From the NCBI RefSeq assembly GCF_003233845.1, contig NZ_QKRB01000043.1, forward strand, positions 242,010-306,009: a DNA stretch of 64,000 bases, written 5' to 3'. The notes under the pieces are model-generated. The model was not told the DNA's origin, did no database searches, and saw only the letters and a list, made by a program, of their open reading frames with translations. Numbering within the stretch: position 1 is the stretch's first letter; every line of letters starts with the position of its first letter. The stretch comes from Paenibacillus sambharensis (GTDB lineage: Bacteria; Bacillota; Bacilli; Paenibacillales; Paenibacillaceae). Below, one piece after another: positions 51,862 to 59,886 of this stretch. The position numbers were made by a program, and so were the translations under genes.

Positions 51862-54800
51862 ATGAAATGGGGTATGATGATGAAACGCAAAAAGACGATT
51901 GGCCAAAAAAAGATGCTGGCTGCTGCCATGCCTGAGTCAGCTAAGTTCTGGTCTAAGGAATTGGAACAGGCAATTCCATCTACGTATCCCTCAGATTTCA
52001 CCCGTACTGCCGAGAAGGCCAGCAACCAGGTTTATTTTTCCTCACCCGTTCGGATCTCTTCAGCCACGCTCCAGCAGCTGGCAGAGCTCTGTGGTGCGGA
52101 CGAGAAGGATTACTCCGGGCTTATGGCGGCTTCCGTTATGGCCGTACTGTACATCACGTACAATGGGGTTGCTGAAGACTTCATGACCGGCTGCTCCGTA
52201 TCATCGGCTGAAGAGGACATCCAGGTGCCGCTGCGTATCCAGGTTGGGGAAGGCAGCACCTTCGAGTCATTATTCCGCCGCATTCAGGATTACTCGAGCA
52301 GAATGCAGGAGCACAAGAAATATCCCGTTGAGCTGCTGGTGCCTCATCAGCATATCGATATCAGCATTATCCACGCAGCAGCTGGTTTGGAGACCGTCCC
52401 CGCAAGAGAGTCGATTCTTGGATTTGATTTCATTGAAGAACAGGACAGCGGCGATTATATGCTGACGGTTACAGGAGATTCGGCACGCTATCTTGAGGAT
52501 ACGGTGCGGAGCCTTGCTAACCGGATTCATTGGCTTCTTGAACAGAGTGCCAGCAAACCCCAGACTCCACTGCTTGAGATTGATTTATTCTCACAGCATG
52601 ACCGTGATATCATCCATCATCTGAATGCAACGGATCAGGCTTTTTCCGATATGGCTTCGTTAACCGACCTGTTCGACCGCACGTTTGAAGCGTATGCAGC
52701 TGAGACAGCGATCGTTAGCAGAGAACGTCAAGTTACGTTCGCAGAGCTGGACGAGCTGTCAGGGCAGGTGGCTGGCTTTATTAGCGGAGTAGGCGATCCG
52801 GATAATCCCGTAGTCGGAATTCTTGCCCACCGCTCCATAGATTTTATGGTTGGTGTCCTTGGCATCCTGCGTGCCGGAAAGGCGTACCTTCCACTGGATC
52901 CCAAGGCTCCCTTGGAGCGGAACAGTCGGATTTTGAGCCAGAGCGGAGCCCAAATTGTACTGTGTTCCGAGTTGTACAGGAGTCAGGTTCCAGGCAGCGT
53001 CACGAGCTATGCGCTTGAAGCGATTCAAAGTAATGCCGCTGCAGACATCTTACCGGAAATCCCTCCGCTTTCGCTTGCTTATGTTATTTTCACCTCAGGA
53101 TCGACAGGGCTGCCGAAGGGCGTATGTGTGAACCACAGAAGTGCGGTCAACCGGATCGAGTGGATGCAGCGGTCTTTCCCGCTGGGGCAGGATGATGTCA
53201 TTCTTCATAAAACGCCAGCCACCTTTGACGTCTCGGTCTGGGAGATGTTCTGGTGGCTCATCGCCGGCTGCAGGGTAGCGCTGCTGCCTCCGAATGAAGA
53301 AGCCAACCCCGAGACGATCATCGAGGTCATTGAGCGGAATTCTGTAACCACGATGCACTTCGTGCCATCCATGCTTAACGCGTTCCTTGATTATGTGGAA
53401 AGCACGGGCAGTGCAGCAAGGCTGAAATCGCTCCGCCGGGTATTTTGCAGCGGTGAAGCATTAAGCCCGAACCATGTACAGAAGTTTTATGCCTTATTCG
53501 GCAGCGTGAAGCTGGTAAACCTGTACGGACCGACGGAAGCAACGGTTGATGTCAGCTGTCATATTGCAGAGTCAGGTGACAATCCGGTGCCGATCGGCAA
53601 GCCGATTGATAACATCCGGCTCTACATTGTGGATGCCTTGCATAATCAGCGCCCTGTGGGGATGGTTGGCGAGCTGTGCATAGCCGGTGTAGGAGTATCA
53701 GACGGATATATTAATGATGCTTCCCGCACAGCCGAGCGCTTCCTGTCGATTCCTTCCCTCGGGGAGGATAACGTTTATATGACAGGCGACCTGGCCAGGC
53801 TTAGGCACGACCAGACGATCGAGTATCTGGGACGAAATGACAGACAGGTCAAGGTCCGCGGATTCCGGATTGAACTAGGGGAAATTGAGACAGCGCTCAC
53901 GAGCCGCGATTATATCCATGATGCGATTGTCCTTGGTAACGAAGAGTCTGACGGTATTCTGCATCTGTATGCATATGTCATTCTGGCGGACAGCACCGTA
54001 TCCAACCAGACGATCGTATCAGACTTGTCCAAGCTTGTGCCGAAGTACATGATTCCCGATAAGGTAATCGCCGTTGAATCTATGCCGCTCACGCCTAACG
54101 GCAAGGTGGACAAGGCTGCGCTGCTGGCTCTTCGTCTGGAGCGTGAGGACCAGGTGAAAGTTCTGCCTTCCACTGCGGATGAAGTGACAATGGCCCAAAT
54201 TTGGGAAAGCGTGCTGGGAATCAGTGAAGTAGGGGTGACAGATAACTTCTTCGCCCTGGGCGGCAACTCCATTAATTTCGTCTCTGTACTGGCTTTGGCG
54301 AATGAGAAGGGGATGAACATCACCTTCCAGCAGCTGTTCAAGCATCCGACCATCCGGGATTTGCTGAACAGCTCTAATGACACGAACAGCGAAGAAGAAC
54401 TGCTGCATGAGATATCCAGCTTCGCGCTGATATCCGAGCATGACAGGAGCAGAATTCCGGACGGAATAGAGGATGCCTACCCGATGTCCATGCTGCAGGC
54501 GGGCCTGGTATATCAAAGCATTATTATGCAGGGGGATAATAACTATCACGATATTGTCTCTTACCTGATTAAAGGCGAAATGAACATCGACATTTTCCGG
54601 GAGGCAGTAAGCCGTCTCGTTATGGAGCAGCCGATATTCCGGACGAGCTATAACCTGCGGGACTTCTCGGAATATATGCAGCTGGTTCACAGCAGCCCGG
54701 AGCGGCTGCCGCTGAATGTCCATGATCTGCGCGGGCTGAAGACTGACCAGGAACAGGATCAATGGTACGAGGAGTGGTTCTGGAAGGAACAGCATCGTCC

Positions 54801-56916
54801 GTTCGAGTGGGAATCCCCTGGCCTGGTGCAGCTGCACATTCATATTTTACGAGATGACTTGTACAGGTACAGCATCAGCCAGCATAACTCTGCGCTCGAC
54901 GGCTGGAGCATGAATAAAGTTCATACTTATTTGTTCCAGACGTATTTCAGCCTGATGAACGGCTTAAGCGAAAGCAGGGTGACAATCAGCAGCAATGACC
55001 ATAACCGCAATTTCATCTATCTGGAGCAGCAGTCCATTAAATCGGAGACGCATCGCAAGTTCTGGGCTGACCTGCTGGACCAAGCGCCGGACGGTGTAAT
55101 TCCGCGTTCAAGGCCAACCAAGCAGAACCATGGCAATGAGGTCGTCTTCTATGATGTTGAGCTGCCGGAAGGACTGTCTGGAAAGCTTGTTCACCTGGCT
55201 AATGAACTCATGGTTCCGGTCAAGGATATTCTCCTGGCATCCCATGTGAAGTTTCTGTCCATGCTGACTTCTCGTGATGATGTGTTTATGGGGTATGAAA
55301 TCGGCGGACGTCCTGAACGTTTGGGGGCGGAGGATGCGCTTGGCGTCTTCCTCAATACAATGCCGTTCCGCGTGGTCTTGAACGATCAAGATTCATGGCG
55401 CCAATTTATCCGTTCTGTCTATGATGTGGAAGCAGCCGTGCTGCCGTACAGGCGGTATCCGATGGCCAAGGTCAAGCAGGACATGGGGAACATGGGAATT
55501 CTGTTTGAGACTGTCTTTAACTTCACCCATTTCTATTCCCTGAAAGAGATACGTGATCTTCCCGGCTTCGATCTGGTTGATGTCAGAGCGGCAGCGATCA
55601 CAGAGTTTCCGCTTCGTATCGAATACTCAAGGCATTTCTACACGGATGAGATTGAATTGAGCCTGCATTACCATACCGCTGAGTTTGATGAGGAAGACAT
55701 GCATAGTTTCGGCCGTGTGTTTATTCATATTCTTGAGTCGATGGTTCAACATACGGATGACCGGCACAATGAGATGGTCACTGGCGAGGATTTGGGGCGG
55801 TTTACCATCTATCTAAGCAGTGCGCCGGCAGAACAGCCGCAGGACAATGCCCTTGAAGCTGTCCGTGCAGACCGTATAGAGCAGGGTGAATACCTGGAGG
55901 CGGTCAACCGGGTGAAGACCATTTGGTCCAGTGTCTTGGGCAAACCGGAAGCGGCACTGGCTGTGAACGATGACTTCTTCCTGATTGGCGGCAGCTCGCT
56001 CTCTGCTATGAAGGTGTCCATGCTGCTCGAGAAGCAGTTATCCCTGAAGACCATTATGCAAAAATCTATCCTGCATGAGCTGGCTGTGGAGCTTATGGGC
56101 AGCCGTGTGAAGCCGGCCGAAGAGACCAAGCTGCTGCAGTGTCTCAGCAAGTCCTCTGCCTCTGCGCTTAGTATCATATTCATGCCTTATGCGGGCGGAA
56201 ACGCGCTGAACTTCATGCCGGTCGCCAGAGCCTTCGAGGCTCTTGACAGGGACGTCTCGGTGTATGCAGTGGAACTGCCGGGGCATGATCCGAATTCAGA
56301 CTCGAGCCTGATGGATTTCTCAAGTCTGGCTAAGCAGCTCGCGGATGAGATCGACGCCAAGATGGGGAATACCCCGTATGTCATCTGGGGCCACTGCGTC
56401 GGTACTGCTCTTGCATTCGAGGTCACACGGCAGCTGGAAGAACGGTCCCGCGCTCCCAAGCGTCTGTTCCTCGCGGCTAAAGTAATGGCACAGCCAGGCG
56501 AAATCCTGAAAACGATAGAGAATGCGAAACGGCTGGTCTTCGCCGATATTGCCAAGTTCCATGCCGAATGGACCGGAACCAGTGAATTGTCCACGCTTGG
56601 CGAAGAGTATGAGCTTCATCTGGCCAAGTCCTTCAGTCATGATTCGGTCGAGTCGAATCAATATCTGCACTCCCTTTGGCATAAAGTGGGAGATATCACA
56701 TTGCAGACACCGTCAATTGTCGTAGTCTCTAAGGATGATCCTGCGACGACGGGCTATGCGGAAGAGTGGTCTAGGTGGTCGAACTGGATCCGAGACTTGC
56801 AGCTTAAGGTATTTGAAGCAGGAGGGCATTATTTCATTCGTACGATTCAGTCAGAGCTTGCCAGCTATATTTTGACAGAAACAGAAGACAAGGTGGAGAC
56901 CATTCCATCTCGTTAA
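51862..56916 (+). CDS. NRPS, (half C) - A (Ser) - PCP - C* - PCP - TE
   Basis: 1684 residues. It begins in mid C domain (AKFWSKELEQAIPS...), so the N-terminal lobe with HHxxxDG is absent (half C, about 15-245). The A domain (about 265-740) reads D-V-W-H-F-S-L-V-D-K, the classic serine code. PCP1 (FFALGGNSINFV, ~796) is followed by a second C domain (about 850-1290), whose motif is HNSALDG (~1007), second His replaced by Asn. PCP2 (FFLIGGSSLSAMKV, ~1372) has no A domain. The final TE has WGHCVGT (~1510), a Cys nucleophile, with Asp in VSKDDPA and His in GGHYF. The start is ambiguous among ATGs at 51862-51880. Confidence 0.92.
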   Translation: MKWGMMMKRKKTIGQKKMLAAAMPESAKFWSKELEQAIPSTYPSDFTRTAEKASNQVYFSSPVRISSATLQQLAELCGADEKDYSGLMAASVMAVLYITYNGVAEDFMTGCSVSSAEEDIQVPLRIQVGEGSTFESLFRRIQDYSSRMQEHKKYPVELLVPHQHIDISIIHAAAGLETVPARESILGFDFIEEQDSGDYMLTVTGDSARYLEDTVRSLANRIHWLLEQSASKPQTPLLEIDLFSQHDRDIIHHLNATDQAFSDMASLTDLFDRTFEAYAAETAIVSRERQVTFAELDELSGQVAGFISGVGDPDNPVVGILAHRSIDFMVGVLGILRAGKAYLPLDPKAPLERNSRILSQSGAQIVLCSELYRSQVPGSVTSYALEAIQSNAAADILPEIPPLSLAYVIFTSGSTGLPKGVCVNHRSAVNRIEWMQRSFPLGQDDVILHKTPATFDVSVWEMFWWLIAGCRVALLPPNEEANPETIIEVIERNSVTTMHFVPSMLNAFLDYVESTGSAARLKSLRRVFCSGEALSPNHVQKFYALFGSVKLVNLYGPTEATVDVSCHIAESGDNPVPIGKPIDNIRLYIVDALHNQRPVGMVGELCIAGVGVSDGYINDASRTAERFLSIPSLGEDNVYMTGDLARLRHDQTIEYLGRNDRQVKVRGFRIELGEIETALTSRDYIHDAIVLGNEESDGILHLYAYVILADSTVSNQTIVSDLSKLVPKYMIPDKVIAVESMPLTPNGKVDKAALLALRLEREDQVKVLPSTADEVTMAQIWESVLGISEVGVTDNFFALGGNSINFVSVLALANEKGMNITFQQLFKHPTIRDLLNSSNDTNSEEELLHEISSFALISEHDRSRIPDGIEDAYPMSMLQAGLVYQSIIMQGDNNYHDIVSYLIKGEMNIDIFREAVSRLVMEQPIFRTSYNLRDFSEYMQLVHSSPERLPLNVHDLRGLKTDQEQDQWYEEWFWKEQHRPFEWESPGLVQLHIHILRDDLYRYSISQHNSALDGWSMNKVHTYLFQTYFSLMNGLSESRVTISSNDHNRNFIYLEQQSIKSETHRKFWADLLDQAPDGVIPRSRPTKQNHGNEVVFYDVELPEGLSGKLVHLANELMVPVKDILLASHVKFLSMLTSRDDVFMGYEIGGRPERLGAEDALGVFLNTMPFRVVLNDQDSWRQFIRSVYDVEAAVLPYRRYPMAKVKQDMGNMGILFETVFNFTHFYSLKEIRDLPGFDLVDVRAAAITEFPLRIEYSRHFYTDEIELSLHYHTAEFDEEDMHSFGRVFIHILESMVQHTDDRHNEMVTGEDLGRFTIYLSSAPAEQPQDNALEAVRADRIEQGEYLEAVNRVKTIWSSVLGKPEAALAVNDDFFLIGGSSLSAMKVSMLLEKQLSLKTIMQKSILHELAVELMGSRVKPAEETKLLQCLSKSSASALSIIFMPYAGGNALNFMPVARAFEALDRDVSVYAVELPGHDPNSDSSLMDFSSLAKQLADEIDAKMGNTPYVIWGHCVGTALAFEVTRQLEERSRAPKRLFLAAKVMAQPGEILKTIENAKRLVFADIAKFHAEWTGTSELSTLGEEYELHLAKSFSHDSVESNQYLHSLWHKVGDITLQTPSIVVVSKDDPATTGYAEEWSRWSNWIRDLQLKVFEAGGHYFIRTIQSELASYILTETEDKVETIPSR

Positions 56917-56929
56917 TTCGCAGTAGAGA

Positions 56930-57001
56930 AGCCGCTGCCTCCCCGTTCACCCGTCCCTGCCCACATACAGGAACAAGCCGTTTCTCGAGGAGGCCGCGGC
57001 T
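56930..57001 (+). repeat. Long-range inverted repeat between NRPS and nitrilase genes
   Basis: AGCCGC-T-GCCTCC (56930-56942) pairs with GGAGGC-C-GCGGCT (56989-57001), 12 pairs and one mismatch around 46 bases. There is no T run after it, so it is not a clear terminator. It may tune expression within the operon. Confidence 0.55.
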
Positions 57002-57043
57002 GACTAATTAATCGTAAGGCTCATCATAGGAGGAGAACACATA

Positions 57044-57919
57044 ATGGTACATGTTGAGGACGAGTTTTATCCCAAGCAGGCTCTGCGGGTAGCTGTGGCA
57101 CAGGCGGCTTCGCTTTCCGGGGATATCGGAGCGAACGTGGAGCGGGCAATACCCATGATAGAATTTGCGGCACAGCAGAAGGCGGATATCGTCGTATTTC
57201 CGGAGAAATTCCTGACAGGCTATGTACCGGAGATTATTATCTCTGATCCTGACCGGTATGCTGTAGTCCCGAATGACCCAAGACTTGAGCCGGTCCGCAA
57301 TGTTTGTAAGCAGCATGGGATATGTGCAATCATTGGGACCCCAACCCGGCTGGACGGCAGCCTGTATATTTCTTCTATTGTCATCGGCCAGTCCGGAACT
57401 GAAGCAGTTACCTATCACAAAACACACCTGTTCCACAGCGAGAAAGAGATTTTCAAGAGTGATAATAAGCGGAACATCTTGGCTGTCAAGGACTGGAACA
57501 TTGGGCTTGGTATCTGCTATGACGCCGGATTTCCCGAGCATTCCCGGACCTTGGCGCAAGCGGGCTGTCATGTCTATATGGTCAGTTCCCTCTTCAGCAA
57601 AGGGGTCGGCTACCTGGAATCGAGAATATGGTTCCCGGCCAGAGCGCTGGACAATACAATTTACACCGTTATGGTCAACCATGCAGGCAAAACAGGGGTA
57701 TGGGATGCATGCGGCAGCAGCGGCGTATGGGACCCCTTCGGTCAGCTGGTAGCTGAAGCATCGGAAGGTGAGCCGGAGGTTATCATTGCTGAATTGGACC
57801 CTGCGAGGCTCCGGGAAGCCAGGGAGGCTGAACGCATGCTTGCTGACTCCATGGGATTACAGCAGCCTGCAGCCGATGAAGTAGTCACGGTCAGGATGGG
57901 CTGGAATGAGCGCGGTTGA
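57044..57919 (+). CDS. Nitrilase-superfamily carbon-nitrogen hydrolase
   Basis: 291 residues. The catalytic triad is visible: Glu in VVFPEKFLTGY, Lys in TYHKTHLFHSE, Cys in IGLGICYDAGFPEHSRTLA; SRIWFPARALDN and MVNHAGKTG complete the fold. The sequence is of the amidase/N-carbamoylase branch rather than true nitrilases (CYD instead of CWE). In the cluster it may hydrolyse or transfer an amide of the product or supply a precursor (inference). AGGAGG lies before the ATG. It overlaps the next reading frame by 14 bases. Confidence 0.87.
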   Translation: MVHVEDEFYPKQALRVAVAQAASLSGDIGANVERAIPMIEFAAQQKADIVVFPEKFLTGYVPEIIISDPDRYAVVPNDPRLEPVRNVCKQHGICAIIGTPTRLDGSLYISSIVIGQSGTEAVTYHKTHLFHSEKEIFKSDNKRNILAVKDWNIGLGICYDAGFPEHSRTLAQAGCHVYMVSSLFSKGVGYLESRIWFPARALDNTIYTVMVNHAGKTGVWDACGSSGVWDPFGQLVAEASEGEPEVIIAELDPARLREAREAERMLADSMGLQQPAADEVVTVRMGWNERG

Positions 57920-58676
57920 AGGCACCAGATGGGTGCGCAGATTCGGTGAACCGGAACAGAAGCAGGGCCGTGTCATTTTCCTGCCTCATGCCGGTGGTTC
58001 TGCCAGTTATTATCGGGAGGTATGTACGCTGCTGACGGCAGACCAGATCGAATGTATAGCCATTCAGTATCCTGGACGGTAGGACCGCTTCGGCGAAGAC
58101 ATGGTATGCAGTATTGAAGGCTATGCGGACAAAATAACCGAGGTTGTTGCGGGATTGGATCCAACGCCGACGATTTTGTTCGGGCACAGCATGGGAGCAT
58201 TAATCGGCTATAGTATGCTGTCCAGATATCCAACAGAGATCGGCTGCATTCATAGGTTTATGGCCTCCGCCCATCATCCGCCGGGAAGCAGCGTTTCTGG
58301 TCCAGATGACGGCCCGGAGCCGGATGAACAATATGTTGCGTATCTACGGCGCTTAGGCGGGTTTGATGAGCGGCTGCTCTCTGACCCAGCTGTCCTGGAG
58401 GTCATCCTGCCGGCGGTCAGAAACGATCTGGTGGCCGTATCGAGATTTTGGAATAAGGATAAGGCCAAAGTACAGGTTCCTATCGTAGCCATTACAGGTA
58501 TGGAGGATCCGACGACTGATAGCGACACCGTTACCGGTTGGGCAGAGCTGACGAGCAGCGAGTTTCACTTGGTGCAGGTACCCGGGGGGCATTTCTACTT
58601 CTCCAATGAACCGGAAAGGCTTACCTCGGTGATCATGTACACATTAATGAAAGCGGGAGGCTCGCAAACAACATGA
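57906..58676 (+). pseudogene. Type II thioesterase interrupted by an in-frame TAG
   Basis: The frame starts at ATG 57906 (inside the nitrilase 3' end). It runs through VIFLPHAGGSASYY and IAIQYPGR, meets TAG at 58080-58082 (codon 59), and continues in the same frame with DRFGEDMVCSIEGYADKI to TGA 58676. Type II thioesterases normally have PGR followed by Q or R and DR, so TAG most simply replaces CAG (Gln). The rest is intact: FGHSMGALIGYS (Ser nucleophile), TGMEDPTTD (Asp) and GGHFYFSNEP (His). Possible readings are a recent nonsense mutation, sequencing error or amber readthrough. The downstream MFS gene overlaps its stop by ATGA, so coupling is disturbed only internally. Confidence 0.85.
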
Positions 58677-59854
58677 GTAATCTCCAGAGAAATTCGAAGC
58701 TGTTGCTGTACGGCCAGGCATTATCTTTCATGGGAGACTATTGTGTCCTGCCCGCACTTCTAATCTTATCGACCTATTACCAAGATTATTGGGTAACTTC
58801 GGGTGTCATTATTGTAAGAAGCATTCCGATGATTCTACAGCCATTTCTGGGCGTGTGGGTAGACAGATTCAGCCGGGTCAAAATCATGCTCTGGACAGAT
58901 ATTATCAGAGGTTTCATCTTCTTAAGCGTGACATTGCTGCCGAGTGGTGAATACCCTTCGTTCTTCCTGCTGCTGTTACTGCTTTCCTACGGAAGCGGGG
59001 TCTTCTTCAATCCGGCCCGTCTGGCTGTTATGTCTTCATTAGGAGACGACATCAAGAGAGTGAATACGCTGTTTGCCAAAGCAACAACATTATGTGTTAT
59101 TGCAGGGGCGCTGATCGGAGCGGGCTTCCTGGCTGTCGGTTCCGTAAAGTCAGCGGTAGCCTTTAATGCCTTAACCTATTTTGTATCTGCTATTTTCATC
59201 GGCCGGATGAACATTCAATCGGAAGCGTCGTTGAAGATCAGAAAGGCCAAGATGGTGGAATCCTTTTTGCAGGGCATGAAGGAGATCGGCCGAAATCCTT
59301 TTGTGTTAAATGCTGTTCTGACTATGATGGCCATGTCCCTTGTCTGTGGAGTAGTGTATAGTTACTTTCCAATCGTAAGCCAATCGATCGGTGAAGGCGA
59401 GATTGGCAATTTCATTCTGACTGTCACAATTGGTCTCGGCGGTTTCCTGGGTGCTCTGTTGGTCAACAGGTGGGGCTTCAACAGTGACAGGGGTCTCGTC
59501 TACTTCATTGTTCTAAGTCTGACCTCTCTAAGCGTATTCATGTATTCATCGAGCTTCAGTATTGCTTTTATTGCAGCTGTGGGTTTGTTTGTTGCGCTGG
59601 AGTATGGCGAAGTTCTTGCCAAGGTGAAGGTACAGGAGAACTCGGGCAACGAGATCCAGGGAAGGATTTTTGCCGTTTCGGAGGCTCTTATCGGGCTGGC
59701 TATATCAGTTGGATCTACACTCGTCAACTTCGCCAGCACCCTTGTCATCTTGAGCTTGCTGATCATCAGCATGCTGGGGCTGTTTGTACATACCAAACTC
59801 GTGAACAAGCTGTATGTAACCACATCGAATGAGCAATCCTCAACTATTCTTTAA
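58673..59854 (+). CDS. MFS exporter (MefA/EntS-like)
   Basis: 393 residues, about 12 membrane helices. LGVWVDRFSRVKIM is the motif A-like loop and YGSGVFFNPARLAVMSSL the helix-4/5 region typical of the MFS_3 group, which contains macrolide exporters and enterobactin exporter EntS. Located at the end of the NRPS operon with an ATGA overlap, it probably exports the product. Specificity is inferred from context. Confidence 0.87.
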   Translation: MSNLQRNSKLLLYGQALSFMGDYCVLPALLILSTYYQDYWVTSGVIIVRSIPMILQPFLGVWVDRFSRVKIMLWTDIIRGFIFLSVTLLPSGEYPSFFLLLLLLSYGSGVFFNPARLAVMSSLGDDIKRVNTLFAKATTLCVIAGALIGAGFLAVGSVKSAVAFNALTYFVSAIFIGRMNIQSEASLKIRKAKMVESFLQGMKEIGRNPFVLNAVLTMMAMSLVCGVVYSYFPIVSQSIGEGEIGNFILTVTIGLGGFLGALLVNRWGFNSDRGLVYFIVLSLTSLSVFMYSSSFSIAFIAAVGLFVALEYGEVLAKVKVQENSGNEIQGRIFAVSEALIGLAISVGSTLVNFASTLVILSLLIISMLGLFVHTKLVNKLYVTTSNEQSSTIL

Positions 59855-59886
59855 CGATTGCCGGAATAAGGGCGGGGGGATAATTT

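Noticed and set aside
54019..54843. Long open frame on the minus strand inside the Ser NRPS gene (274 codons)
   Set aside because: It is antisense to clear PCP and C-domain motifs, has no ribosome site and no recognisable domain; an open frame opposite GC-rich coding DNA.
58101..58676. Independent small hydrolase starting at ATG 58101
   Set aside because: It has no ribosome site, lacks the first strands of the fold, and is in frame with the upstream TE start. It is better read as the second half of the interrupted gene.
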